Origin: CBDFKS01 sp965248905
Lineage (GTDB): Bacteria > Chloroflexota > Dehalococcoidia > Lucifugimonadales > JAGWBF01
Assembly: GCA_965248905.1 (NCBI GenBank)
Contig: CBDFKS010000007.1
Location: forward strand, 1,116,001 to 1,180,000
Reading direction: 5' to 3'
DNA: 64,000 nucleotides
The notes under the pieces are model-generated. The model worked only from the letters and a program-made list of their open reading frames with translations, was not told the DNA's origin and searched no databases. The translations under genes and the position numbers were made by a program. Below, piece by piece: positions 8,502-17,373 of the stretch. Position 1 is the stretch's first letter, and each line of letters opens with the position of its first letter.

Positions 8502-9089
8502 ATGACCACCCATGACCGAGCGGCAACCGCAAGAGTGCAAGGATTCTTAGGTGAGTTGGCCTTTGGCAGCTATGAGGACGCATTGGGCTGGATTGGAGCG
8601 AAGTCCGAGGTGATGTATGCGCCCGCCGAGGTTAGCCGCGGCAATATTCGTCTGTATGCCTCAGCTTTGGAAGATGCGAATCCCAACTACTGGGACGAAG
8701 AGTACGCTCGCCAGCGGTGGGGCGCCCCTATCGCTCCAGGCGCCATGCTGCAGTGGTGGTTAGTGCCCTTGGACTGGCAGCCAGATTCACCACCCAATGA
8801 TACCCGGCTACGATGGCGTATACCCTTACCCGGAGATGCGACCCTTGACACTGAAATGGAGTACGATTTTTTCAAGCCGGTCAAGGTCGGCGACCGGCTC
8901 AGCGCACAAGAAGAGGTGATCAGCATCTCTCCAGAGAAAAATACCAAAGTCGGACCCGGGCACTGGGTAACGATTCTACAGACGTTCAGGAATCAAGACG
9001 ATGAACTTGTAGGAAGCCTGAAGGTAACCTTCCTTCGTTACAAGACGGGCGCGCGCCAGGAACATCCTGATTCTCAAGCCAACGCATAG
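8502..9089 (+). CDS. MaoC-like hot-dog dehydratase, N-terminal-domain type
   Basis: The 195-residue protein resembles MaoC_dehydrat_N/FAS1-like proteins: VMYAPAEVSRGNIRLYASALEDANPNYWDEEYARQRWGAPIAPG near residues 30-75, then DTEMEYDFFKPVKVGDRLSAQEEV in the hot-dog sheet. Such proteins form (R)-specific enoyl-CoA hydratases, often as heterodimers with a second MaoC-like subunit; the gene 12 nt downstream is a good partner. It could hydrate the enoyl-CoA made in the pathway of the preceding genes. Start ATG follows GAGGAG-type sequence. Confidence 0.82.
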   Translation: MTTHDRAATARVQGFLGELAFGSYEDALGWIGAKSEVMYAPAEVSRGNIRLYASALEDANPNYWDEEYARQRWGAPIAPGAMLQWWLVPLDWQPDSPPNDTRLRWRIPLPGDATLDTEMEYDFFKPVKVGDRLSAQEEVISISPEKNTKVGPGHWVTILQTFRNQDDELVGSLKVTFLRYKTGARQEHPDSQANA

Positions 9090-9101
9090 AGGAATCACGA
9101 A

Positions 9102-9563
9102 ATGAACATGCCGTCTCCTCGGTACAAGACCCGGTACTGGGAAGATGTGGTAGTCGGAGAAACGCTTCCCCCAATCCAGCTTGAAATGACCATGCGACGG
9201 GCTCTCTCAGACGCGGCAGCCACTCGAGATTTCTTTCCCGGCCACCTCAATCCAGACTTTGCCCGAGGGCAGGGCATGCCGGGACCGTGGACAAGCGTCT
9301 CTGTCATCGAAGGGCTGTTGGACCGAATCGTCACCGATTGGGCCGGCCCTGAAGCCTGGATCAGGAAGCGACAGCTACGCATCAATCGCCTGGTCTACAT
9401 GGGCACCACCATCGAGGTCACGGCTAACGTTGAGCAGAAATACCAGGACTCATGGGGGAATGTGGCTGAAATCCCAGTGAGTATCCACAGCTCTCAGGAA
9501 CCCACAGAGGCGGTAACTGGGCGGATCTGGCTGCTTCTGCCATCCCGGGAAGCTACGGCCTAA
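9102..9563 (+). CDS. MaoC-like hot-dog dehydratase, second subunit
   Basis: This 153-residue hot-dog protein begins 12 nt after the previous gene. It carries YWEDVVVGETLPPIQLEMT at the N-terminus and the motif ATRDFFPGHLNPDFARGQG near residue 45, which resembles the catalytic Asp/His hydratase loop of MaoC proteins (D-x4-H spacing). With the upstream gene it probably forms a heteromeric enoyl-CoA hydratase or a structural equivalent. Substrate unknown. Confidence 0.8.
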   Translation: MNMPSPRYKTRYWEDVVVGETLPPIQLEMTMRRALSDAAATRDFFPGHLNPDFARGQGMPGPWTSVSVIEGLLDRIVTDWAGPEAWIRKRQLRINRLVYMGTTIEVTANVEQKYQDSWGNVAEIPVSIHSSQEPTEAVTGRIWLLLPSREATA

Positions 9564-9868
9564 TGGCATCTGTCCCCGGCTGAGAACTAGAGAAGCCTCA
9601 ATTCCCACCCGAGCGCTTTGAACAAATCGTGGAAATGGTGCGTTATCCGGAGGGGCTGTCTTCCATCAGTGCGCTATTGAAGCTCTGCGTTGCGGCTTAA
9701 GGGACCGAAATGGGTCCCATTGGGCAGGACAGGGCGACGTTGTATTCAGACCGGACACCGGCTTGACGATTCGCACACAAGAAGCTATCCTATCGCCAAC
9801 TCCTCACTGTCTCGATCGAGGGAGTTGGGACGCAACCGTGACTGATCTCATCGTATCGGAATAGGACC
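9564..9868. other. Intergenic stretch without a recognisable gene
   Basis: All frames carry stops and no hairpin terminator or clear promoter was seen. A short plus-strand run around 9628-9700 has gene-like codons but leads nowhere. Confidence 0.5.
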
Positions 9869-11107
9869 ATGAAAAGGACTGTTGCAGTAGCTTTAGTGGT
9901 TGTACTGGCGGCGGGCATCACCGCGGGAGTGGTGTTTGGGTCTGGCAGTGGGTCTCCCGAAGCCGCGCCCTCCGCCGCCACCCTTAACGTCACCAACCTC
10001 AACGACAGCGGCGCGGGCTCACTACGGCAGATGATCATCGACGCGGCGGTCGGGACAGATTATGACTGGTCCGTGGGTCAGGTAAAGGGGATAGCCCGGG
10101 ACATAGCAGGTAGCGTTGTAGCTCAGTCGGTCCTCCCACTAGTAACAGAGCCGTTTTACGGTGTGGATGTTTCTACCGACGTACTCCTGGACGTCGACAA
10201 GGCAACTGCTGCGACCACAGCAATAGGTCTCGTAACATCACCCGTAGTTGCCGGGTTAGCTTTCGATCGAGTGACCGGCTGGCTTTACGGGACCGACACG
10301 GCAACTGAAAATTTGGTCACTATCGATCCGGCTACCGGGACTACTACAGTAATCGGGAATACTGGTTTAGACTTACCCCACGGCCTGGCTCTCGACCCAT
10401 CGGACGGCATTTTGTACGCTGTAAACGTTGGCTCTGATTCTGTCCTTTACACCATTGATAAAGCCACCGGGGCCGCCACTCTGGTCGGCCTAACCGGGTT
10501 CTCAGATATAGGGGCTCTCGATTTTCACCCCACTACCGGGGTTCTTTATGGTGCTAGGGGTGGCTCTGACACCTCGGGTCGCTTGATAACCATCGACACC
10601 GCGACCGGTGCGGGAACTCATGTGGGCCGATACCCATCGTATCAATGGCTTGGCCTTCGATGCTTCCGGCACACTGTATGCCTCTGAGAATGGCCTATCA
10701 AGTTCGGTGGACAGCTCTCTATACATCGTCAATGAGGCTACGGGGGCGTGGCAACTAGTACTCAGTCAACCTAATTGTTGGCAGGATAGAGATGGTGAAG
10801 CTTGACTCGGGCGTCCACAGTGGAGAATCTCCAGTCAATGGTTGCTCCGGCTTGGTTTCGTTCTGCCTCCAGGGCCGCGATCTCGCCACTCAAAGTCTCT
10901 TCATCGGCAATACGCCGGCGCAGGACTCGCCTGGCCAAGACACTGAACTCGATCTCTGCCATGTTGAGCCAACTACCGTGCTTGGGAGTGTAGTGAAACT
11001 CCAAGCCTATCGTTTGCGTATTCGCCTAGCCAGAATGGCCTATCAAGTTCCGTCAATGAGGCTCCTGAGTACTAGTGGGGAGTATGGGCGTGGATAACGT
11101 GTTGGGC
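9869..11107 (+). pseudogene. Secreted beta-propeller-like protein, frameshifted and interrupted by IS630 copy 4
   Basis: The frame opens with a signal peptide (MKRTVAVALVVVLAAGITAG) and a TLNVTNLNDSGAGSLRQ segment as in CSLREA/right-handed-helix cell-surface proteins. Four repeats of the type GLAFDRVTGWLYGTDTATENLVTIDPATGTT follow, which look like propeller blades. Near 10620-10640 the reading moves to another frame (INGLAFDASGTLYASENG), implying a 1-nt indel. At 10756 the gene is cut by an IS630 end. Removing the insertion continues the blade as ATGAWQLVGSMGVDNVLGIA. It may originally have been joined to the LamG protein at 11109, but a further shift separates them. Ligand unknown. Confidence 0.65.
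10758..11072 (-). mobile_element. IS630-family element, copy 4, internally collapsed
   Basis: The sequence from 10758 to about 11031 equals the first ~270 bp of the intact copies as read at 48517 and 59240. It then jumps to two pieces of the host sequence found just upstream (11032-11050 = 10687-10705; 11051-11063 = 10727-10739) before ending with the IS terminus CTGAGTAC and a TA duplicate (10756-10757, 11073-11074). About 900 bp of the element are missing. The re-use of immediate upstream host sequence suggests a consensus error rather than a biological deletion. Confidence 0.8.
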
Positions 11108-11108
11108 A

Positions 11109-13478
11109 TTGCTCGAGCCGCCGCCTCCACCGGACGTGTTCGTCTACTCCGCCAAGATCGTCTGCGTTCCCCACCTCGGGAAGGCTAGCCCCGCACTCAT
11201 GCCGGGCAGGTACAGGACCGCTGTCAACGTCCACAATCCCTGGGACGAGCCTGCTCACATCCAGAAGTGGGTCGCTCTGTCGCCACCCCAGGGTCAGACA
11301 CCCATCACTGGAGGCAGAATAGCCGACACGCTCCAGCCCTGGTCCTCCTTCGATGTGGACTGCCCCCACTTCCGCGACGACTTCTGGCTGCCTCCAGATG
11401 CTAAGGTGCCCGGCGGCAAGGGCTTCATGGTCATCCGCGCTGACAGGGAGCTGGACGTGGTGGCGGTGTACACATCCAAAGCACTGAACCCCCCGAGCAA
11501 CAACGGTGTGGGCACGAGCATAGACGTGGAGCGGGTTGCGCCCAAGATGTCCAAGGGCGCCATTGCCCGTGGCCCCATACACGCCCCATCGGGCATGATT
11601 AGTTGGTGGTCCGGTGATGACCATCCAAACGACATCATCGATGGCAACCACGGCACGCTTCAAGGTGGCGCCACTTACGCTCCAGGCATGGTGGAGCAGG
11701 CGTTCAGCTTTGATGGGATAGACGACCACGTCAGTCTGCCATCAGCCCCGTCGGCAAACAGTTTCACAATTGAAGGATGGATACTGATCGGCCCAACGTT
11801 CTCAAGTTGGAGGACGATTTATGGCAACAATTTTAATGGCTTCTGGGTTCTGGACAGGAAATTGAATTGGTGGCATGGTGACAATAGGTTTATAGGTAAT
11901 ACGACCATTCCTCAGGGGGAATGGCATCATATTGCGTTGACTTACGCTAACAATACTCTCAGCGGATATCTGGATGGACAAGCAGACGGCAGTTCGGCTT
12001 ACTCAGGTGCATTCTTACCAACCGGTTCCGATTTGGGTATCGGGGGGCATAATCTTAATGAGGAATACTTCAACGGACTCATCGACGAACTGAGCATATT
12101 CGGCCGCGCTCTAAGCGCAGACGAGATCAGGGCCATCTACGAAGCGGATAATGCCGGCAAGATCAAGCCGAAACCTATCCCGCCACCATCCGGCATGGTG
12201 AGCTGGTGGCCTGGCGACAGCCACCCCAACGACATCATCGACGGCAACGACGGGACGCTGCAGGGCGGTGCCACCTACGCTCCAGGCATGGTGGGGCAGG
12301 CATTTTCATTCGACGCCAGTCTCAACTCCGGCGTCACCGTTCCTTCCAGCGCGAATCTGAACCCCACCGAAGCAATCACTATTGATGCGTGGGTGAACCC
12401 TTCCAGCTTCCCCAACTCTACCCCTACAGTTGTGAGAAAGAGCCACCCCACTTCACTGACGCCCCGATATCTGCTGGCTGTTACCGACACGGGACAAGCG
12501 CATTGCAACATTGGCGGCTTTGCCGGCCCGGTTGCCGGAGTCGTACCGTTAAATGAATGGACCCATATTGCATGCACATACGATCGAGTTGCGGCTCGCC
12601 TCTATGTAAACGGCTCTGAGGTTGCCTCCTCCCCTGGGACAGCGGCTATCCCAACAGCGAGCACAGCCCTGGGAATAGGCAAGCTGCCTCAAGTAACCAG
12701 TAGAAATTTCGACGGCCTCATTGATGAGGTAGAGCTTTTCGACCGTGCCATCAGCTCCGCGGAGATAAGGGCCATCTACGAGGCGGGGGCCGCGGGCAAG
12801 ATCAAGCCTGAGCCGCCGGAACCCGAACCCGTCGAGCCGCCGCTGGGCATGGTGAGTTGGTGGCCCGGCGACGACCATCCGAACGACATCATGGACGGCA
12901 ATCACGGCACACTACAGGGCGGCGCCACCTACGCCCCAGGCATGGTGGACCAGGCATTCAGCTTCGACGGAAGTGGAAGCGTTAACTTAGGAAACCTTGG
13001 GGTCGCTCCATCTGAAGGGACGATTGATTTCTGGATAAAACCGTCTGTAGTGGAGAACTATCGCAACCCGTTTACAACAAATCATGCTGGCTCTAACAAT
13101 GCGATAAGGTTTGAGGAAGACTCGGCAGGCCGTTTATACGCTTCTGTTGGTAATGCCTTTGGAAAAACCTGGCTTCCTGATTATGCCTTCACTTCAGTCT
13201 TAACTCCGAACGTCTGGTATCATGTGGCGTTGGTCTGGAGCGGCGATGGCAGTGACCTCAAAGGATACCTTGATGGTGTCGAAAGATTTAGTACCGACTC
13301 AAACCCGTACTTCCCAACCAATTTCCCTGACGCAAAGATCGGGGCAGGATACTCAACGAGTCCCGAGCGCTTTTGGAAAGGCTTGATCGACGAGGTTGAA
13401 TTCTTCGACCGGGCCCTCAGCGCCGACGAGATCAGGGCCATCTACGAAGCAGGCCCAGCGGGCAAGATCAAGCCTTAG
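11109..13478 (+). CDS. Secreted/surface protein with three LamG-like (concanavalin A-like) domains
   Basis: The 789-residue frame begins with an Ig-like or adhesin-like region of about 150 residues (DVFVYSAKIVCVPHLGKAS..., RTAVNVHNPWDEPAHIQKW). Three similar modules follow, each opening with a GM(I/V)SWW-G-D-HPND segment and closing with an LSADEIRAIYEA-type helix. They start near residues 160, 355 and 580 and match LamG/jellyroll glucanase-like domains, which bind sugars or Ca2+. Proline-rich linkers (PEPPEPEPVEPP) join them. The listed start is a TTG right after a broken gene, so the true N-terminus with its signal peptide is probably the upstream beta-propeller frame. A surface or adhesion role is likely. 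Confidence 0.75.
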   Translation: MLEPPPPPDVFVYSAKIVCVPHLGKASPALMPGRYRTAVNVHNPWDEPAHIQKWVALSPPQGQTPITGGRIADTLQPWSSFDVDCPHFRDDFWLPPDAKVPGGKGFMVIRADRELDVVAVYTSKALNPPSNNGVGTSIDVERVAPKMSKGAIARGPIHAPSGMISWWSGDDHPNDIIDGNHGTLQGGATYAPGMVEQAFSFDGIDDHVSLPSAPSANSFTIEGWILIGPTFSSWRTIYGNNFNGFWVLDRKLNWWHGDNRFIGNTTIPQGEWHHIALTYANNTLSGYLDGQADGSSAYSGAFLPTGSDLGIGGHNLNEEYFNGLIDELSIFGRALSADEIRAIYEADNAGKIKPKPIPPPSGMVSWWPGDSHPNDIIDGNDGTLQGGATYAPGMVGQAFSFDASLNSGVTVPSSANLNPTEAITIDAWVNPSSFPNSTPTVVRKSHPTSLTPRYLLAVTDTGQAHCNIGGFAGPVAGVVPLNEWTHIACTYDRVAARLYVNGSEVASSPGTAAIPTASTALGIGKLPQVTSRNFDGLIDEVELFDRAISSAEIRAIYEAGAAGKIKPEPPEPEPVEPPLGMVSWWPGDDHPNDIMDGNHGTLQGGATYAPGMVDQAFSFDGSGSVNLGNLGVAPSEGTIDFWIKPSVVENYRNPFTTNHAGSNNAIRFEEDSAGRLYASVGNAFGKTWLPDYAFTSVLTPNVWYHVALVWSGDGSDLKGYLDGVERFSTDSNPYFPTNFPDAKIGAGYSTSPERFWKGLIDEVEFFDRALSADEIRAIYEAGPAGKIKP

Positions 13479-13517
13479 CTCCAACAGCCCCTGTGCACTG
13501 TCTTTATCACATATGAT

Positions 13518-15466
13518 CTACAAATCGCCGTTCCTTAACTCGTCGATAAAAGGCTTATACGCCTGGCGGATAGGGTCGGTAATCGGTAGCCCAGGTTCCT
13601 GGACGTCCGAGTAGTAGTCCTCCGCGATTTGTCCCTGCTGTTCGCGGTTAAAATCACGGAAGTGTTTTCCGCTGCTCCAATCCAAGGCCAGTTGGTCCGG
13701 CCCCCCATATCCATAGCCATTTGTGGCTTGAGCACGAAGGGCCTGCCAGATATACACACTCCCTACGACCTCGAACTGGTATACATGTACCAGCTCGTGG
13801 ACGACAATATCCAGATTAGGCCTCGAATGATGGTGTGGAGCCTTAGTAAGGTTGATGGTATGGAAAGTGGCGAACGCTCGATTTCCGTTGAACTTGAATA
13901 CCAACCGCAACAACCGCCCTTCGGCTACTCTTACTGACCGGTAGCGGATCGCATCAGGGCCCAGGGCTAGTACTCAGTCAAGCTCGGTTTTGGTAACCAG
14001 TAAGAAATTTCGACGGCCTCATTGAAGGTAGCTAGCTTTTCGAGGATCAGTTGACGTAGGAGGATAAGGCAGCCATCTACGAGAACGGTATGTGGTCCGG
14101 TTGGCAAGATCAAGAACTGAGACCAGTTGGAACCCGAACCCGTGAGCCGCGGGGGAAAGAGCCCAGCGTGAGTTGGTGGCCCGGCGACGACCATTCCTAA
14201 AGGACATCATGGGCTGGGCAATCACGGCACATACAGGGCGGCGCTGGACCTACGTCTGCAGGCATGGTGTGACCAGGCATTCAGCTTCGGTACCTGGAAG
14301 TGGAAGACGTTAAGCTTAGGAAACCTTGGGGTCGCTCCATCTGCCAGGGACGATTGATCTGGATAAAACTGTCTGTAGTGGAGAAAGCGCACCTGTTTGC
14401 CCTGGCGTGCATGCGAGGCTCTAACAAGGCGATAACCACTGAGGAAGACTCTGCAGGCCGTTTAAACAAGCTTCTGGTGGTAATGCCTTTGGAAAAACCT
14501 GGCTTCCTGATTATGTCCTTCACGAGGGAATTCGCAAGTCGGTTGAACTCCGAACAGTCTCAAGCATGTGGCAGTTGTCTGGAGTGGTGTATTCCCCAGG
14601 TGAGCCTCAAAGGATACCTTGATGGCGTGTATGGAAGATTTAGTACCGACTCAAACCTTTACGCCCAACCCTATGACCCTGAGCAAAGATCGGTGGCAGG
14701 ATACTCAACGAGACCCCGAGCAGCTTTTGGAAAGGCTTGATCGAAGAGTTGAATTCTTCGATCCGGGCCCTCAGCCGGCACGACGAGATCAGATACGATT
14801 ACGAGTAGGCCCAGCGCAATGGCACCCGAAGCCTGTTCATGCTGTGCGAGCCCCTGTGCACTGGCTGGATCACATGTGGCAGTCTACCGAATCGCCGTAC
14901 CATGGTGGACTCGTCGATAAAAGCTTATATGCCGGCGGATGGTCGGTGAAGCTTAGCCCAGGTCCGGAAGATCCGGTAGTGGTGCTCCGCGATTTGTCAA
15001 CCTGCTGTTCGCGGTTAAAATCCGGAAGCTTCCGCTGCTCGAAACCTCCGAGGCCAGGAGGTCCGGCCCCGAATACCAAGCGCATTTGGAGCTTGAGCAC
15101 TAACTCCCAAGCACGATAGTTGGCTCACTGGCTACGACCTCGAGTTCAGTGTCTTGGCCAGGCGAGTCCTGCGACGGCAATATTCCGATGAAGAGACCTT
15201 GAGTGGGTGATCGGAGCCTTGGAGGTTGATGGATGGAAAGTGGCCAACGCTCGGAGCAACCATTGAACTTGAGATACTCAACCGTGGACGCCCGAGTCGG
15301 CTTCACTCATCTACTGACCTGCGGATCAATTAGGTTGACTGAGGGCTAGTGACGCTGCTTGGATTTCCTCGTCAGTCAAGCGGCTGACCCTGGTAAATAG
15401 ATGCCAGACAGATTCAAACAGTCTGGGGCCTTGAAGTAAATCAAAAAGTCGAAAAAGCAATTTCAT
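13518..15466 (-). pseudogene. Zincin-like metallopeptidase-type protein split by an IS630 insertion
   Basis: The first 40 codons run from ATG at 15466 down to 15347 (MKLLFRLFDLLQGPRLF... RLTDEEIQAASL). The reading resumes exactly in frame at 13967 (ALGPDAIRYRSVRV...) and ends at 13518. The junction is the duplicated TA of the IS630 target. The rebuilt protein has 189 residues and carries HELVH (zincin HExxH) in DIVVHELVHVYQFEVVG, followed by FRDFNREQQGQIAEDYY, resembling zincin-like domains in which a downstream Glu completes metal binding. No signal peptide is obvious. The interruption lies between N-terminal helices and the catalytic part, so it should abolish function. Confidence 0.8.
13970..15346 (+). 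mobile_element. IS630-family element, copy 5, blended with adjacent host sequence
   Basis: The stretch begins and ends at IS630 borders (TA duplicates 13968-13969 and 15347-15348). Inside, short runs of IS630 sequence alternate with short runs of the host sequence from about 12695 to 13969, both advancing in order from start to end. IS runs include GAGAACGGTATGTGGTCCGG at 14081. Host runs include AATTTCGACGGCCTCATTGA near 14007 (compare 12708). Length is 1377 bp against 1220 bp for intact copies. All frames are broken. This is most simply a false consensus of two read populations, one with and one without the insertion. Confidence 0.8.
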
Positions 15467-15520
15467 CGCCACGATCCTTATTTCTATTCAAATCTTCCTG
15501 GAATCTATGATTATCATTGA

Positions 15521-15788
15521 ACGGAACTGGTTAGATTCTACCAGCAACTGGCAGCATTGAACCCGGAAATGGCGCCGCCTGAGAACCGCTTAGAGGAGTG
15601 TATCCCGCTGACCACCAAAAAAGGATGCCCATGTGCTGGCTACCGCCCTAGAATACTGGGCGGGGCAGCTCCTAACTCTGGACCGCCGTCACTGGATCAC
15701 TTCTGCAGTCCAGACAGTAAGAAATCCTATCCTAGTGGTGACGCCGGAGTGTTTTCTCAGGGAAATCGCATTAGAAAAGCTCCTGTGA
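15521..15788 (+). pseudogene. PIN-domain protein fragment, frameshifted
   Basis: In one frame the sequence reads LNPEMAPPENRLEECIPLTTKK. After one added base in the A6 run (15617-15622) it continues DAHVLATALEYWAGQLLTLD, then RRHWITSAVQ and ILVVTPECFLREIALEKLL, and stops at 15786-15788. This is the C-terminal half of a PIN-domain ribonuclease of the VapC/toxin kind, with the conserved Asp in KDAHVLA and the LLTLD motif. The N-terminal half with the first catalytic Asp is missing and an upstream in-frame stop precedes 15521. A relic of a toxin-antitoxin locus is likely. Confidence 0.6.
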
Positions 15789-15915
15789 CGATGGACACAG
15801 AGGTAGCCCCAGGCATGTTTGCCAGTGTAGCAATGGGACAGGGCTCGATATCGTTCGGTCACGACAGCAACGATGTGATTTTGCGAAAATCAAGGTTGGG
15901 GGCGTCAATGCTTGA

Positions 15916-16296
15916 ATTGACATTGATCCCTCATCCATTGCATTCTCCGCGTGCAGTACGTTCCCGGAGCGCCATCCATACCTAGCGGCGGGGCGCTACT
16001 GTCGGATCCGGGACTGGACCACCGACGATATTGGGGCGCAAATAGCTGGATGGCAGTTGCCATATGACAAGGCTTATGATCGATTACACGATATTGGTGT
16101 GCCTCACGAGAGCCAGCGTATTGGACGATTTCCACTTATACCTAGATATGTTTTAGAAGAGGGTAGGCCTGATCTGCTGATTAGACTGCAATCCCGTTAT
16201 GGGAATCGGCGGAATGAGTCCCAAACAGTTCGTGGACATTTCGTGACCATCGAACCAAAAGTCAAGTCTCAAAAGAATATAAATAGTCTCAATTAG
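15916..16296 (+). pseudogene. Possible PAPS-reductase-like (nucleotide alpha-hydrolase) C-terminal fragment
   Basis: An open frame of 126 codons lacking a start follows an in-frame stop at 15913. It reads PERHPYLAAGRYCRIRDWTT, DDIGAQIAGWQLPYDKAYDR, LHDIGVPHESQRIGRF, and ends at 16296. The order I-DWTT-D-I ... YD-x-Y-D-x-L-x-x-x-G resembles the C-terminal part of phosphoadenosine phosphosulfate reductase family proteins (including DNA-modification and phage relatives). The nucleotide-binding SGGKDS half is absent. It ends only 12 bp before the tRNA-derived repeat at 16308. Family call from memory and moderately weak. Confidence 0.4.
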
Positions 16297-16307
16297 TGTG
16301 TAAAAAT

Positions 16308-16356
16308 TGGTGACCAGCCTGGGACTTGAACCCAGAACCTACGGATTAAGAGTCCG
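16308..16356 (-). repeat. tRNA-Lys 3'-end fragment, candidate attachment site (distal)
   Basis: These 49 bp match the 3' half of the tRNA-Lys gene (18341-18389), from the CCA end through the T arm and anticodon to the anticodon stem, with one mismatch (16316 A against 18349 C). Left-hand flanks share only a short A/T run. A duplicated 3' tRNA end is the usual footprint of tyrosine-recombinase integration into a tRNA gene. Confidence 0.85.
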
Positions 16357-16697
16357 CCGACCAACTTCCCATCTTGTGCCATCGTGCCTGCGGACGTACT
16401 TCTCCGTAAGCCCACCAGATGGCATTTCATATCTGTGGGTGCCGTCCCATCACCTACCATGCCGCCAAGTATGTCGGCAATTTGGTCGGCAGAATTGCGG
16501 CAGCCCGGTCGGTAGTAGATTGGGTAAAAGTCGAGTCGATCATGGGGCTGGACAGGCGTGGGAAATAAGCATCCCGCTTCACGCGCTCTCTCCCCCGCCG
16601 CCATAGCCCCGCGAGAATTTTGAATCTTGTTCTTTGGCACCCTCTGATATACTGCCCCCAGAGGCACGTTCATGCGGGATGGTGGCTCGAACCTGAC

Positions 16698-16752
16698 GGC
16701 TAGGAGTCCCATAGGGGATTAGGTACAGCGGGGGCATGGGGATATATCTCCG
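16698..16752. repeat. Island repeat, copy 1
   Basis: It matches the start of the 17279 copy: GGCTAGGAGTCCC, AGGGGATTAGGTACAGCGGG and GGCATGGGGATATATCTCC. The match stops at about 16752. Confidence 0.8.
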
Positions 16753-16882
16753 ATACGCCCCAAGTAACTGGAACTAAATTCAGGTTATAATGTACAAAAG
16801 GTTCTAAGTAATCCACAGGCAGAACTGGATTCTCCAGCGGTAAGCACCCTAAGTCTTGCCCACAAAATGAAGGGAGGCGATT

Positions 16883-17008
16883 ATGGTCAAATCTAAGCCC
16901 AAGCGGGAAAAGCGAGAAGAAACGACAGAGGAATTCGTGAAGCGCATGAATCAGCAAGGGTATAAGCATAGCGGGTTAAGGAGACGAACTGGTCGGCATC
17001 ATCGTTAG
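16883..17008 (+). CDS. Small basic ORF (41 residues), hypothetical
   Basis: ATG at 16883 follows a good ribosome-binding sequence (AGGGAGGCG). The product is Lys/Arg/His rich (MVKSKPKREKREETTEEF... ending RRRTGRHHR) with no Cys and no hydrophobic segment. It could bind nucleic acid, but there is nothing specific to support that. It lies inside the tRNA-Lys mini-island between repeat copies 1 and 2. Coding status is plausible from the ribosome-binding site only. Confidence 0.4.
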   Translation: MVKSKPKREKREETTEEFVKRMNQQGYKHSGLRRRTGRHHR

Positions 17009-17080
17009 GGTTAAAGGGGCACGAAGGTAACCAAGTTGGTGCCCTCAGAATCCGGCGCAAGTTTCTGGCAAACTGTAGAA

Positions 17081-17163
17081 CTAGGGAATTAGGTGCGACG
17101 GGGAACAAAGAGATATATCTCACCCCTACCTTACAACAGCCTTATAAGCCTTAGTAGCATCCT
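17081..17163. repeat. Island repeat, copy 2 (diverged)
   Basis: It shares ATTAGGTGCGACGGGG-like, GATATATCTCACCCC and TTACAACAGCCTTATAAG segments with the 17279 copy, in the same order, but the first part is diverged. Confidence 0.65.
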
Positions 17164-17177
17164 CAGATAGAATCTAA

Positions 17178-17224
17178 CGGCTAGGACTCCCATGGGAGAT
17201 TAGGTACGAGGGAGGCCATGCCCT
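17178..17224. repeat. Island repeat, copy 3 (truncated)
   Basis: It begins CGGCTAGGACTCCCATGGGA and GATTAGGTACGAGGGAGGCC, as in copies 1 and 4, and then departs. Confidence 0.65.
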
Positions 17225-17278
17225 TAAGTTAGTAATGCCTCTCTACGGGCATTCTAGGGCCATAGGAGGCTATCCAGT

Positions 17279-17373
17279 GGCTAGGAGTCCCGTAGGGGAT
17301 TAGGTACAGCGGGGGCATGGGGATATATCTCCCCCACTATCTCACAACAGCCTTATAAGTCTTAATAGCATCC
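17279..17373. repeat. Island repeat, copy 4 (longest)
   Basis: This copy combines both parts: GGCTAGGAGTCCCGTAGGGG, ATTAGGTACAGCGGGGGC, the near-palindrome GGGGATATATCTCCCC, and CACAACAGCCTTATAAGTCT. Four copies occur within 700 bp. They are not evenly spaced and have no spacer regularity, so this is not a CRISPR array. Confidence 0.75.

Noticed and set aside
15557..15985. 142-residue plus-strand frame
   Set aside because: Only its first ~22 residues belong to the PIN fragment; beyond the A6 run it is read in the wrong frame.
16293..16712. Minus-strand frame ending ...GTMAQDGKLVGGLL and crossing the tRNA fragment
   Set aside because: Part of it is simply tRNA-Lys sequence read as protein; the rest only weakly suggests an integrase tail. 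Mentioned with the island, not annotated as a gene.
16698..17373. Possible CRISPR array
   Set aside because: The repeats are 45-95 bp, unevenly spaced and variously truncated, with no cas genes nearby.
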